Positions 1 to 12,768 of a DNA stretch of 64,000 bases are shown here, one piece after another. The notes beneath the pieces were generated by a model. That model made no database searches and had not been told where the DNA came from. It saw only the letters and a list, made by a program, of their open reading frames with translations. Positions within the stretch are counted from its first letter, which is position 1. Every line of letters begins with the position of its first letter. The translations under genes were made by a program, and so were the position numbers. The stretch is from Dichetophora obliterata (taxonomy: Eukaryota > Arthropoda > Insecta > Diptera > Sciomyzidae), in assembly GCA_963920525.1 (NCBI GenBank), contig OY986439.1, positions 30,328,319-30,392,318 on the forward strand, written 5' to 3'.

Positions 1-1176
1 GCGCGTGAAGAAGATGAATCCATCTATTATCTGGCATCACTGTTGCATTCATAGAGAGGCATTAACTGCTAAGAATATGCCAGAAAAATTAAAAACAGTT
101 TTGGATGACATAGCGCAGGTCGTGAATTTTATTAAAGCCAGGCCTCTAAATTCCCGTATTTTCGGTATGATATGTGAAGAAATGGGCAGCATTCACATGC
201 AGTTGTTATTGCATGCTGAGGTGCGTTGGTTGTCTCGTGGCAAAGTCGTGTCGCGTGTTTTTGAGCTTAGAGATGAGATCAGAATAGTTTTTTTTTAATA
301 ATTCTGTTGGCAGCGCCAATAAACATGCAAATCATTTCAATAACTTTGAATGGCTTACAATGGTGGCATGTTTGGCTGATATCTTTAGTGCCCTGAACGA
401 GCTGAACTTAAGTCTACAAGGAAGAGATAACAATATCTAAAATGTTGAAGATAAAATAGAAACTATGATAAAAAAACTTGACCTTTGGACTAATCGTACA
501 ATTAAAAAAAAAACTATAATCAATTTTCTACACTGGTAGCGTTTTTGGAATCCTCTGGTGGAGAAATGTTGCCAACGCAAGTAGAAGAGTAAATGATTAA
601 ACACCTCCGCGGTTTGACGTCTTCTTTTCGGGATTATTTTCCAGAACCCGACAGAAATAAAAACTGGATAGCAGACCGTTTCAACGCAGAGGTTTTAGAT
701 AAAATCGGCTTGACAACGGTACAGGAAAATCAATTAATAGAAATATCATATGATTCAGCTTTAAAACGTAATTTGAAAGAATATTCTTTATTAAGTTTTT
801 GAGTAAATTTAAAAAATGTTTATAAAGAAATATCAGAAGCACTAAAATATTTACTGCTTTTCTCGTCCACATATGTGAAAAGGCATTCTCTGCTCTTGTA
901 TACACCAAAAACAAATACAGAAACAGATTACAATTGGAATCAGATTTGAGATTACAACTAAGTAAAAACATCAACCCAAATATTACTAATTTAGTTTCAA
1001 AAAAGCAGCACCAACCTTCACATTAATACAGAATTTTTAATTTTTTATAAAAATTTCATTTTTTCAGTACTAAAATAATTTGTCTAAAATTTATTCCTGT
1101 GTTTTTATTAAGGGGTCCTTGAACTTGTGCGTGATTTTCTAGGGGTCCGCGGAGTGAAAAAGGTTAAGAAACGCTG
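1..1176 (+). mobile_element. 3' part of a decayed hAT (ZBED5-like) DNA transposon
   Basis: The right part of a hAT element runs in from the left edge. It has a broken transposase (5-1026) and a terminal sequence ending GTTAAGAAACGCTG at 1176, the usual hAT right end whose complement starts CAGCGTTTCTTAACC. The base word AGGGGTCC occurs twice just inside the end, as in many hAT subterminal regions. The 8 bases after the end, CCCTAGAC, would be the target duplication, but the left end is outside the window so this cannot be confirmed. Old and inactive. Confidence 0.75.
5..1026 (+). pseudogene. hAT transposase pseudogene, ZBED5/FAM200-like
   Basis: Three reading-frame pieces together resemble the catalytic and dimerisation part of ZBED5/SCAND3-type hAT transposases. 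Piece one (5-298) carries the family-typical run around HHCCIHREALTAKN and the HAEVRWLSRGKV motif, then breaks at a run of T. Piece two (593-802) has FRDYFPEP and an NAEV/SYDSALK region. Piece three (about 830-1026) is a weak match to the C-terminal dimerisation region, ending near NPNITNLVS. Frameshifts near 297 and 440-590 and after 800, with several stops, make it non-functional. The N-terminal zinc finger lies outside the window. Confidence 0.75.
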
Positions 1177-2866
1177 CCCTAGACCATTCTAAATGGCAGT
1201 ACCTGTAAATGGCTTCACGCCGTACTTGTGTTGACAAAAAAGAAAAAATTATTTTAGCTTATCAAGCTCAGTGCTAAAAACTCTGATCTTTATTTAAATT
1301 GTATTCTACTATATACTATACTAAAAATACCAGTATTTTTATTTTATCTAGTTTCCAAAACTCCTCCCTATATTTACACATACCATAGAATTTCTTTACA
1401 TTAAATAAGTTCTTTTTTTTCTTTCATTCTTACATCTTCAAAAAATTACTATTGCTGCGCTTGCAAAAATCAATGCAGCAACATTGTTTGTGTAAGTCGC
1501 GATGTAATACAAATAGCTTGACCCAATGTAGTAATCTATAGTAATAAAACTCATTTTCTGTTTGTTTGTTTGTTTGTTTGGCCTTTATACAAATCAAAAC
1601 GGCTCAACGGATTTCGCTCAAACTAGGTACACATATTAAGTCTGTCTCAACTTAAAATGTTACATACTTAGTTTTTTCCACGCCCCCTCTGAAATTTTTC
1701 AAATAACGGTAATTTTGTTATTATAATACTTTTTAGTATCGGAGTTTTTTGTGTATTTAATTTAAAAAATTTCTGTTATTTTGACATCAAAAACACTCAC
1801 ATAAATTCAAAATTGTAGAAATTTTCAGTACAATGACTCTTTCATAAAACATCGTTACCTAAGAATGAGAAAAAAACGACATGAAAATCAAAGTTTGATC
1901 TTTCGATGCAAATATCTCCGCTGTCCATTAATATATTTCATTCAAATGTTTTTTGTTCAAAAGTTCAAAAAAATCACTTTACAAAAATAGGTTGAAGTGT
2001 ACCGTTAAGTCAGTGTAGATATGTTTTATGATTATGTCAAAAAAGGTCCAAAATATTGACTTTTTACTCAAAAAAATACTCAAAAATTGTTTTTGTTGTA
2101 AAAATTAAATCAATTAAAGATTGCACATCTGGCTACCTTTCATATGACATAGCATGTATTTGCAAAAATTTTTCCAGCTAAGCGCAAAAATTATTTTACT
2201 GTTTTTACTTTTATTTTACTGTTTACTTTTTGTCATCACCCTTTGATTTTTTCGCGAAATTTATTTTTTTCAAAATGTTGTTTTTATATTTTTTACAAAA
2301 AATTCAAGTCTCAAAAATAATTTATGTGAAAAAATTACCCCAATGTCTCATTCCAATCAAAAGTAATGGCTAAAAATCTATTTTTTCATACCAGACTATT
2401 ATAAAAACTGAGTTTTGTTTTAAAATTCTCTGTATAGTTTGAACATCTCCATTTATCTCTAAGAATGCAGTTGTGTGTCTAAAGTAATTACGAACATTTT
2501 GGATTATATAAAATCTTCCTTATAGTAAAATCTACTTAGTTTTACTCCCTACCCCCGCCCCCCTACTGTTAAATTTTGTTTTGTTGTGATGGCTCTATTT
2601 TTTCTTGCTATTGTGTCACCGTTGTCACTCAGTTCTTTATCAATGATACTTTAAATGTTGTATATATATCTCCATTTCATCGAAAAGATGACTGTGAATA
2701 AGAATGCTGTAAAAGGTAATATTTTCATGTAATCAGTTTCATCTTTATGGCGATATAATAAAACATATGCGCATCTGGTCAGCACAATTATTTCATTAGT
2801 TTTTATCTGCGCGTTAAATTCACAGATAGATGGCGCCGCATTTGTTATTACTGTGGGTATAAGCTA
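1177..2866. other. AT-rich non-coding stretch with a Helitron/MITE-like fragment
   Basis: No gene seen. At 1560-1580 there is a short TTTG microsatellite followed by text like ACGGCTCAACGGATTTCGC and CACGCCCCCTCTG. The same style of phrase recurs at 13200-14220, so this is probably another copy of that repeat class. The part near 2110-2190 (TTTCATATGACATAGCAT) resembles 59505-59560, a dispersed repeat of unknown class. Confidence 0.5.
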
Positions 2867-3717
2867 CCCTACAAGAAGACTATCGGTTATTTAACTAAGC
2901 AAAAACGGTTTTTCTAAACTGAAATATCGGTTACCTCTTCATACCAAGTTTCGGTTATGCTAGGAAGAGCCTCGGGAAGAAATTAACCGAAACTCGTGTA
3001 TACGTGTGATCTGGCATCCCTTTTTCACACGTATCAATTTCCAATACCATTGAAATATAGCCGTCTCGCTTTCTCTCTAGTTAGGGTTAACATAAATACA
3101 GGTTATAGGTAACCAAATCTCACCAGATAAATCTAACCGAAAACTCAGTTATATGTAACCGTTAGATATAACGTAAAAATCAGTTTTATCTAACGTACCT
3201 CTTAAAAAATAAAAATGCATGCAATTCGTTGGTGTCTTGAAACAAATGGTTTTAATTTATTATAACATTTTTTATTGTTGTTGTTGTTGTTCTTACTGTT
3301 GTTGCTGCTACTGCGAGCCACTTCTGTGCCGACGACTTTGGGAGTGGAATTAGATGTGGCGAATGTTGAAATGCTCACTGCATTCTTGATATTGGCAAGC
3401 GTGTTTATTGGCTCATCCTTCTTTGATGGGTAGCAGCGTTCCAACAGTAAGCAATTTAAAGATATTTAATTTTTTTATTGCAGAACTTGGTTTTTGTTAA
3501 CGAAACCAGGAATGGTAAACTACAATGGCGGATATGCAAAAATTGGACATGATTTTTAATAATGATACCTTCTCTTTCTTTCACATGCATTTGCTAAAAT
3601 GTTCATATTTTTCCCTGTTTTACAATTTTTGACACTGAAATGAGTATGCGAATGTGGTTGTAAACAGAAAAATGTATGTGATTGTGTTAGAGTTTTGGTT
3701 AGCTATTTCTTGTAGGG
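2867..3717. mobile_element. TA-flanked MITE, 851 bp, CCCTACAAGAA termini
   Basis: Inverted ends CCCTACAAGAA (left) and TTCTTGTAGGG (right) lie directly inside TA dinucleotides at 2865-2866 and 3718-3719, which fits a Tc1/mariner-type insertion. The terminal repeat is short and the interior is not obviously palindromic. An 80-codon minus-strand ORF (3202-3444) with an Asn run is inside it; I see no family signature and do not call it a gene. Similar words (ACAGATAGATGGCGC and ACAGATAGGTGGCGC) occur outside both ends at about 2823 and 3795, so the target itself may be a repeat. Confidence 0.5.
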
Positions 3718-3877
3718 TATACACCTTGCAGTGAATAGCAGAATAATGTTTTTTTAAGAGTTTATTCAATTTTAACCCCACACGTTTGGGATTACAGATA
3801 GGTGGCGCTATTTTCTGCTTACAGAAGAATATCTGATGTTCTTATGTAGCTAGCAGATAATTAAAATAATTTTACCA

Positions 3878-5000
3878 CTAGGGTGGACCCTTGAAATGTT
3901 TTTTATTAGATTTATACTTTTTGTTTATGTTCTTACTATATAAGGGGTCGCTAATTTCGAAACTGATGTTAAAATTTCAAAATGTTTTTTGACACTAGGG
4001 TGGATCCTTAATATGTTTTTTTTATACTCTTTGTATATGTGCTGGCAGTATCAAGAGGTTGCTGATTACGAAACTGATGTTAGAATTTCAAAAAGTTTTT
4101 TGTCATAAGTATAGACCCTAAAAATTAGTTTTTTAGCATTACACTCTTTGCAGATGCTTTTGGTCGCTGATTTCGAACCTGATGTTAGAATTTCAAAAAG
4201 GTTTTTTGAAACTAGGATGGACCTTAAGAATGTTTTTTTTTTCTTCTTTAAACTCTTTCTATATGTGCTTGCAGCATTAAGGGGTCGCTTATTTCGAATC
4301 TTAAGTTGGAGTTTAAAAAAATTTTGTGACGCTAGGGTGGACCCTAAAAATATGTTTTTGATTTATAATTTTTGTAGATGTGCTGGTAGCTGATTTCGAA
4401 TCCTATGATAGAATTAAAAAATTTGTACCACTAGGGTGGACCTTTAAAATGCTTTTTATTTATTTTATACTCTTTGTGTATGTTCTAGCAGTATAAGGGG
4501 TCGCTATTTCGAACCTGATGTTAAAATTTCAAAATGTTTTTTTGACACTAGGGTGGATCATTAAAATGTGTTTTTTATACTCTTTGTGCATATATGTGCA
4601 GCAGTATTAAGGTGTTGCTGATTACGAACCTGAAGTAAGAATTTCAAAAAGTTTTTTATCACTAGGTTGGACCCTAAAAATTAGTTTTTTGGCATTATAC
4701 TCTTTATAGATGCGCTTGGTCGCTGATTTCGAATCTGATGTTAGAATCTCAAAAAGTTTTTTGACACTAGGGTGGACTCTAAAAACGTTTTTTTTTTTCT
4801 TCCTACTCTTTGTGTATTTGCTGGCAGTATTAAGGGGTTGCTTGTTTCGAATAATATGTTAGAATTTAAAATATTTGTTGACGTTAGGGTGGACCTTAAA
4901 AATGTGTTTATGTTTAATACTCTTTGTAGATGCGCTTGGTCGCTGATTTCGAATCTTATGTAAGAATTTCAAAAAGTTTTTCTGACACTAGGGTTGACCC
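3878..5000 (+). repeat. degenerate tandem satellite, about 110-bp unit, with 5-unit higher-order period
   Basis: Eleven starts of a unit keyed by CTAGGGTGGACC occur near 3878, 3995, 4107, 4213, 4332, 4431, 4547, 4661, 4769, 4884 and 4988. Each unit continues with a T run, a TACTCTTTGTGTATGTG-like word, AAGGGGTCGCTGATTTCGAA and GATGTTAGAATTTCAAAA. Units are not equally related: 1 matches 6, 2 matches 7 (both GATTACGAA), 3 matches 8 (both AAAATTAGTTTTTT), 4 matches 9 and 5 matches 10. The higher-order period is therefore about 555 bp. ORFs in this stretch are chance openings. Confidence 0.85.
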
Positions 5001-7990
5001 AAAATATGTCTTATAAGAATTTAATATTTGAATTTTAAATAAATGTATATTATTTTCTAAAATATTAAATTGAATTTTTAGATTTGACTGTTTATTTACA
5101 TGATTTGTCTTGAAAAAATTATATAAAATAAAAAAAATAAAAAAAAACAAATTTTATATCGAATTACATTTGGAATTGAGGAAAAAGCATAAGAAACTTC
5201 GTTCCTGGTGGGGTTTTCCGGACGCACCACTTTTTGTTTTGTTCTTATCAGACCCACTAATCCGAAGACTATATATCGGTCATGCAATTTGATTTCTTTG
5301 GGACTCGATTTTGAAGCCTTCTATAATCGCAACGAAAAATCTAAACGGAAAAAAAAATATTTTTTTTAATGCTTTGTCTAAAATAATATATAAATTAAAA
5401 AATTAAATTGATATCTAATAAAGTTACCGATTAATTATTTTTTATTTAATATTTTTTTAATGTATTTTTTTATATTTATAAGAAAGTGCAGACTTCCCTT
5501 AATAACACGCACTTAATAACACGCACAACGCAATTGATCATAAAAAGCAAGGTCAAAGTCCATTCAGTGGTTAGCAATTAAAACGGCGATTTGGATTTGA
5601 GCTGCCAAAAATTTATGTCTACTTTACAAAATCTTGTTCATAGTGAGTTCCTTAATAAAATAAATGTCTTACGACTAACATTCTTTCAAATCCATCATTA
5701 TATTTAGTTTTCACTAGGTCATTTTTAATGGTCATTTGTAGTATCTTTGGCAATGGCATTTATTTTTATCTTAAACAATGTTCAAAAATTAAAAACAACT
5801 AAATTATTGATTTGAGCTGTTCAGAAAAGGTATGCATTAAGGTTTTTGTGTAATATTTTAGGTGATTCATTTTATATCGTCATTAAACTGACATAGTGGA
5901 AACCAAGCATTAGTCACAAACAAAGTTTTTAGCAAAAAACACTTGTTTTATCGTCAAGCTGAAATGTGTTTTTTAGTTTAATTTATTGATCAATAACATT
6001 TATTAAATTGAAATATGTATTTAAATTTCTGTTACTCAAAAGACTGTTCTTAAATGGCACAAGATTTTGAAATCGAAGCTATAAAATTATGTTTGAGTGT
6101 TTTTTCTTTAATATTGGGTAGAGTAGAGTAGTAAATGCATATTGGTAAAGATAAATTTAATAAAATCATATTGATATATTTAAAAAAAAAATATAATATA
6201 ACATTATAGAATTAAAAAATTTCCATAGGCTTTCCATAAATTTTCATGGATTATATATCGAAATAAATATTATATTAATTATTTCGATGTTTTAAAACTC
6301 TGTCGCACAAAAATTTTTTTATGTGTGAATACCCTTTGTCTAAGTTTGATTTGGAAGAACAACTACACATGCGCTTCCTAACACTTGAACGAGAGTTTTT
6401 TTGAATACAAATGAAGCCTGAATATTTTTGAATAATATATGTAGCGTTTGTTCGCCTGGGTCAGTTTGAAACATGTAAGTATGTAATGTAGAAAAATTAG
6501 TTTTTGCATAAAAACAAAAACTGAATTAATAAAAAAAAGGCTAAAGTAGATCAAGTGAAAAATTCCAGCGTTTCATGAACACTTTCTACTTTACACAGCA
6601 AATCGTTGGCGCGTTCTAAACTGATATGAGATGAAAACTAATCAATATGCGGCACATGTGACAAGAGGCATTCATCAGAATGACGGAAAGAAAAATGGGT
6701 GCACTCTTCGAAATCAAAATGAAGCCAACTTTCTAGATCAACGAGCGCGCGTGCCTATGGATTATGTTTTTACAAACTATGTACTAAAAGGAAGCCACAG
6801 TAAGCACATGTAAACATGGGCTAAGCCAAACAAGCTGTTAAAATCGATGCTTAATATATAATTTGAGCACATAAAATAGAAAAAATTTTAAAAAGTACAT
6901 TCTTGAAGCTATACAAAAAAAAAAACATTAAAATTTGTTTAAAAAACTTGTTGACTTCAACACAAGATGAAAATTCAAAAAGTACTTACTACTTTTTTTA
7001 AATATTTTTTAATTATTAGTTTTTGGCTATTTATTTCATAAAATCGTGCAAAGTTTTCAATGCATCTTTAAGTCCCGGTGAAATTCTTTTATTACACCGC
7101 ATTTTGCGCACATCACTCATCAATATTCAAAATTAAAATATATTCGAGAAAGTATGGGAAAAAAATGCGCTGTCCAATCTTCCATTAATTCACACATTAT
7201 TTCGTACCTTGACAACATATTCAATCATATTGCGTGCTTTTTATTTGTCCGACATTCAAAAAATATCACCCGATTCTAAATCAGAGTAAATAAACTACAG
7301 AGAAAAGCAATAAATTGCTAACAGAAAAGTAAAATGCAAAAACAAAAACAAAAACAAGAATGATCATAAAAATTCAGAAAAACATACAAAATAATCACAC
7401 GCACTCATATTAAAATGCGCAGGCGCGCACCTTCTCAATTGGGGAGCCGTTCGTTAAGAGTGTCACTCACGCCAACGAGAAGCAGCCAATGTGAGAAGTA
7501 AAGCAATCAACAGCCACTTCACTTGGTCAATGAGCCAACTTTAAAACAAGTCCAGTGAGTATTAAGCGCTTTTATTCTTGGCAAATGATTTGTGAAATTG
7601 GCCAGACACTGGGATGCGGGCAATTTGTGATGGTTAAACATGTTATGGTTATTTGTATTTGGTTTAAGACTTTTTATTTTTGGCTAGTTATAAATAGCTT
7701 GAACTCAACTGTTATGAAATATTCTTGCATTCGTTTCTGCATGTGTATTTTGTACATTGGTTTCGTGAATAGTTCATGTGACTCATGTAATCGGTAACTG
7801 GACCAAAATACTTGAATATGATTAACGCAAAGCAAGCAAAATCTGACAATTGATGTGTACATTTTTGGTTCAGTGTAATATTGGCTATAATAGCAAATCA
7901 TTGTCTAACTGCATCTCGAGAGTTCACAAAAGATTTTACACAAAGTTGTTTGTAAACGGAGAATAAAAATTAAGCATTCTATGCTTAAAC
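5001..7990. other. AT-rich non-coding DNA, no gene recognised
   Basis: About 3 kb with no convincing ORF, only sub-65-codon openings, A/T runs and short repeats. A moderately GC-richer patch at about 7410-7560 ends in CCAGTGAGTATT, which would work as a splice donor (GTGAGT at 7555). It could be a 5' untranslated exon of the downstream lipocalin gene, but no coding or promoter signal proves this. Confidence 0.4.
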
Positions 7991-9146
7991 CATATCACGG
8001 ACTTTACCACAATTTGGTAGATCTACCACATTTTTCAACATTTTAATATCTACCACTTTTACCACCGATGGCTTAAAATCTACCACTATTTGCACCATCA
8101 TAAAAATTTTTTATGTCTTTTTTTTTTCTATGAAATACTTTTTATAAACTTAAAAGTTCCTTTTCCATAATGAACAATATTAAATCTGAAAAACGAAACG
8201 GTTTGCAAACTGTTCTTGTTGCAAACCAAATCTTTATTGAAGAATTTTGTGATAAAAAAATACCTATTCGAGCCTCCGGTAAAATTAATAAGATTTTTAG
8301 AACTGTCGTGAATAATTTTTCACGCGGATTCGGAAAAAGGAGTTTACATTTTTAAGATAAAGCTCAAGAACATTTTGGAAAAATTTTAATGCAAAGTTGT
8401 TCAGCAACGGTTTATCAATAAATTTGCTTTAAAAATTTGCACAATGTTCTTAAACTTTATCATAAAAATTCAAATTCTTTTTTCCGATTCTGCGTGAAAA
8501 ACAAGTCATGATAGGATTGTTTTTATAAATCTTTTAAGTTTGTTGATGGACGGTTTATTGCTCTCTAGTTTTTGTTTTTCTTTATATGTATATTTATATA
8601 TTTTTGGCATAAATATAATTTATGGGCAGGAGCCAAATTTTTTTATTAGTTTTTATACATACTTTTACCTTTTTCAAACTTTGGTGAATCTTGAAAACCA
8701 TAAGTAAGCGACATTTTTTAATGGACTCTTTTTAGACCCAATTTCCTTACCGTCCGGTAAACTCACAACTTGCTGAAAAATCATACCTCTATTTCCGGAA
8801 AGTTGTGAGTTTACAGGACTGCAAAAATTGGGCCTTAAGGGGGTAAAAACACATTTAAAATAAAATTAGGCTCCTGCCTCTAAGCTAGATTTGTTCTAGT
8901 TTGTTTTGTTTTTTGTTTTATTGACTTTTATGACTTTTGTTTGTCAGTTTTTAATCTATTTTTAATTTTTTTTATATTGAATATACACTATTTTTGTTAT
9001 TGTAAACTGTGTTATGTATATTTTTTTTTATAAAAGACATATGCAGTTTTTATATGAAATATCAAATCTGCCACATTTTATTTCAATCTACCACACTTTT
9101 TGATTCCAATCTACCACTAAAAAATTTGTTCAAGTCCGTGCACTGG
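7991..9146. mobile_element. non-autonomous hAT element, 8-bp TSD GCTTRAAC
   Basis: The ends are inverted: the right end reads (as complement) CAGTGCACGGACTT and the left end CATATCACGGACTT. The element is flanked by GCTTAAAC (7983-7990) and GCTTGAAC (9147-9154), an 8-bp duplication with one change, typical of hAT. Near both ends the word CTACCAC repeats several times (8015-8095 and 9065-9120), as hAT subterminal binding sites do. No transposase is inside. A second foldback is nested in it (8625-8878), and there is an imperfect inverted pair at about 8315-8510. Confidence 0.65.
8625..8878. mobile_element. small foldback/MITE, GGCAGGAGCC termini
   Basis: GGCAGGAGCCAAATTTT at the left and its complement-like AAAATTAGGCTCCTGCC at the right bound a 254-bp unit. 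A second inner pair (GGTAAACTCACAACTT near 8756 and AAGTTGTGAGTTTAC near 8800) makes a nested stem. No coding content. It sits inside the hAT MITE 7991-9146. Confidence 0.55.
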
Positions 9147-9845
9147 CTTGAACCAAGTATTCTCTCACTCAAGTTCTCAAGTTCTCACCCAAGCGTAAAA
9201 TTTTTCCTTAAACTTTTCCTTAAAATTTTGTTAATAACAGAAAGAGTCTTAACAACGAATGAAATGTATATGCTTAGATAAAAAATTGTTGTGAAAATAA
9301 TAAAAAATGCAAATTATAATATAATATTGAGTTTAAATACATTAAACTGAAAAATGGAAGAATTTTTTGCTTATTTTAAGTGTTGATAATGAAGTCTTTC
9401 AGTAGCCGTGGCAAATTTTTCAAGCGCTTGCAAAGTCACAAGCTGCACTCGAAGCATCTGTTTATCGATTATATCGATTTTCACCATGCATGGTGAACTT
9501 TAAAAGCTTTTATGTTGTTAATGATTTTTAAGAATACCAACATTTACATAACATAACAATCAGCTTAACAAGAGCTCCTTAACTATTTCTTGTTAAGCTA
9601 ACAACCAGAATAGGGCTGTTAGTCTAAGAACAATTGCTCTTTCAAAGAAACATTTTCTTAAATCTTCGCTATATTTTTTCTTGATTCTACTCTATATATT
9701 ATAATTTATTCTTAATACCAATTTTAACATAAGTAATGAACCGACCTTCATCGTTAGTAAAAGGCAGGAAATCTTAAATATTACCCTTACCTCTGACCAT
9801 ATGTCTAATAAGGTGGGGTAAGGAGAGTTTCAAAGGAACACTCCT
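9147..9845. other. non-coding, nothing recognised
   Basis: AT-rich stretch with no ORF of note. The part immediately before 9846 is probably already the decayed 5' side of the LINE fragment that follows. Confidence 0.4.
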
Positions 9846-10440
9846 TTTCAGACCATAAATATATACTCTTTCATGTGGACGATTTTGCTACAAAACCGAG
9901 CAGCTTTCGCAACCTCAAACAAGTTAGCTGGGATCTTTACTTAGACACTTTAAAAATAGATCTCTCAACTGGACCATTCAGTCGTCCCTCCTGTAAACAA
10001 TCGCTAGACTACCTAGTTGATGGTCTCACAAATTATATAAATAAAGCTATCGATACCACATGTCCAAATGGGAAGCAAAAGCCACCCTGGTGGAACAAAG
10101 GAATCGAGGTGCTCTGAAATAAGTCCAAAAAACTCTTCAATAAGACAAAGGCCACTGGATCCACAGATACGTGGACGAATTAAAAAGTGGCTCTAAAAGA
10201 ATACAAGAATGAATTGAAAAAAGCACAAAGAAAATCTTGGAAGATTTTTTGTAAAAAAGTAACATAAATCTCAGAGGCGTCAAGGCTTAGGAAAATTCTC
10301 GCTACGGTCCCCTCCAATCCAAGCTTCATAAAAAAGGAATATGGTACTTCAACCACCAACTGTGTGGAATCTCTGATGTTCAGAGATATGAAATGCTCCA
10401 ATTCAGGAAGATCAGTTAGCATCAGTGAACAGATCCCTAA
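9846..10440 (+). pseudogene. LOA/R1-like LINE ORF2 fragment (endonuclease end to linker)
   Basis: The translation starts with SDHKYILF at 9848, matching the SDH motif that ends APE-type endonucleases. It continues through SWDLYLDTLK, CPNGKQKPPWWNKG and KKAQRKSWKIFCKKV. The complete LINE in this window (38716-42360) has the same order, SDHRIIEF, SWDTYTNNLK, KHTPWWSAEL and KAKRQSFRTFCEDI, so this is a diverged relative covering the endonuclease C-terminus and the linker before the reverse transcriptase. Stop codons at about 10117, 10180 and 10264 break it. It ends in a short CACACACTCACA stretch near 10450. Confidence 0.7.
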
Positions 10441-11507
10441 AAATACTCACACACACACTCACAGGTCACACTCAATGATCGGAAGCTTGTTGTGTGTTGT
10501 TTTTTTTTGCCAAAAATTTCTCTTTGAAACGTCGTGATTTTAAACGTTTAAAGCAGTCCGAATAACACTTGCAGCCCCACATAAAGTAGCCCTCTTTTGA
10601 CAAACACTCTGCAAAAAATAAACAAAACTTCTCACAGATATGTAATATTTTAGAAATAAATGTAAAGTCGATAATTTACTAAATATTGACGAATTTATAT
10701 GTTCATAACTTCTAAAACAGCATTGTCGACAATTTTGTTCAGAGATTTTATAAGCTACCCGGTTTAAAAATTCCAGCAAGAGTCGTATCTGCTTTGATAA
10801 AATATAAAATAATTTTAATGCAGTCATTAAACAGCTTTTTATTACACATTTTTAGTTTTAACGCAATTATACTGACTACGAATCAATCATCATGCTGCTT
10901 CATCAGTTGTATTAAAAGAATTTGACTTGTTTTATTGGAGCGAGCGCGTGAATCTCCCATGGAACAGCTTTTTTGATAAATGTTTGACTAAGCATATCTC
11001 TGAAATGGGCTGACCGAATTAAAAATTTTTGAGCATAACTGTTCTACGCTTATAAAACTATTTTCTAACGAAGCCAAAATTTGAATATTCTTTTTACTTC
11101 ATAAGTTAGTTTAATTGAAGTGAATTGGATTTTTTGGTAGATTATGAGTATTAAGTGATTCTAAATCTATTACTCAAAACATTTGCAACAGCCAAATCCC
11201 CAATTTCTAGTTTACATTTTTTGTTGCACTGACACTTATTATTAAAAGAAGTAAAACAAAAGGCACAAGAAAAGACGCATAAACAAATTCAACATAGCAC
11301 TATAGCAACGCAACTTTGTCGACAGTGACTTAAAATATTTGGAAATTTTCGTTTTGAATAAAAAAAATTGGTTGCATTATAAGATACTTTAGTCGGTCAT
11401 TTATCTTTTTCTACGAAGAATTCGTGCATTTTCTAAGTCATTCACTCTAAACTTTCTGGGCAGTTACTTGCATAGAAACGAGATAGAAATAAAGTCAAGC
11501 TGACTTA
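10441..11507. other. non-coding, nothing recognised
   Basis: AT-rich DNA with only shadow-length ORFs; no family signature seen. Confidence 0.4.
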
Positions 11508-11725
11508 CAGCCGAACAAATCTTTTGGCACAGCAAGCATTTTAACCTTGCGCCTGTTTTAGAGCCATATCCGGCAGTCTATAGGTAAAAATATGGTTGCT
11601 CCCACATAACTCATCTAATTAACTAACTAACGCAGACATTTTCATTTCAATATATATTTTTAATAGTTTTTTAAAAATCATATAGTAACTAAAATCAAGA
11701 TTCCATCGCACAAAACTATTAGCAC
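11508..11725. repeat. left terminal inverted repeat of the Tc1 element
   Basis: Pairs with 12931-13147. It contains the outer direct repeat near 11520 (ATCTTTTGGCACAGCAAG) and the inner one near 11712 (CAAAACTATTAGCAC). Confidence 0.85.
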
Positions 11726-11766
11726 GTCTTATTCAAAGTCTTAAAAAAGTATAAACTGCAGTAAAG

Positions 11767-12768
11767 TTAATATTTTGTGGGCAAGCCCTTTTGCTTGCTA
11801 ACGGCTTCTAAACGTCTTGGCATTGAATGCACCAAATTTTTTGTTGTTCGCTCCTCTATTTTTTGCCATTCTTCCATCAACGTCTGCTTTAGCTCAGACT
11901 TGCTTGTAATTGGTCGCTTTTTTACGCGTCTTTCCAGCTCCTCCCACAAATGCTCAATCGGGTTGAGGTCAGGAGATTGTGGTGGGTGTGGTATAACTTG
12001 TGGGGCATTATATGTTAACCACATATGTACGTCATTATCTTGTTGAAACGTAAATGAGCTTGGTAGATTTAACTTATCACAACTTTTTTTAAGGTTTTCC
12101 TTCAAAATATTCAAATATAACACTTTATCCATAATACCATCTATGAAAACCAGCTCACCTATACCCGCAGCCGACATGCAGCCCCACACCATTACGCCTC
12201 CTCCACCGTGTTTATCTTTTGGCGCAAGATTTTTTTTTCGTATGCCGTATTGGGCTTTCTCCATACAGTAGTGCGACCATCGGAGCGGAAATTATTAAAC
12301 TTACTTTCATCCGACCAGAGCACTTGGTCCCAGAAACTGTTAGGATTGCTCCTAAAATCTTTTGTGTAGGCTAAACGCTTATTTTGGTTGACTAAACTTT
12401 TGAGTAGCTTACGTCGAGCAGCTCTGGCATTGTAACCAGTCTCGTGCAGCACTCTTCTGACCGTCATGGATGTCCTTTCCAAGATCTTGTCTTACTTCAG
12501 CGGCAATCTGTGTTGATGTTTTTTTGGTGTCTAGTTTTATTTTTCTGACTAGCTGGTAGCAATCACGACCATTTAAAATTCGAGGACGGCCACAACGTTT
12601 TACGCTTTCGAAGTTGGATTCTCCTTTAAACCGATTTACAATACTTCGAACTGTAAAACGACTTCTGTCCATAATTTCACCTATCTCAGAATAAGATTTC
12701 CCTTGATTGTGCAAATGCATTATTATTTTGCGCTGAGATTCGTTAGTTTCTTTTTTTTTCAGAGTCAT
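11767..12768 (-). pseudogene. Tc1 transposase (DD34E family), two frameshifts
   Basis: Reading leftward from the ATG at 12768, the N-terminus has a helix-turn-helix (RKIIMHLHNQGKSYSEIGEI, then a second one ending near KRCGRPRILNGRD). The frame shifts near 12475 to a piece with RAARRKLLKS and VLWSDESKF (first catalytic Asp). It shifts again in the T run at 12229-12238 to a piece with GGGGVMVWGCMS, FQQDND (second Asp) and SPDLNPIEHLWEEL (Glu). Only 27 residues lie between the second Asp and the Glu instead of 34. The seven residues after QQDND that normally include the PKHTS stretch are missing, an in-frame 21-bp loss. Inactive. Confidence 0.85.

Noticed and set aside
3202..3444. 80-codon minus-strand ORF with an Asn run inside a MITE
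   Set aside because: The Asn run comes from a GTT microsatellite; no homology recognised and no splice or start context.
7410..7560. Possible first exon and promoter of the lipocalin gene
   Set aside because: Only a donor-like GTGAGT supports it; there is no initiator, signal peptide or frame evidence, so it is mentioned but not annotated.
8170..8355. 61-codon ORF rich in Lys and Asn
   Set aside because: Inside a hAT MITE and overlapping an inverted repeat; composition expected from AT-rich DNA.
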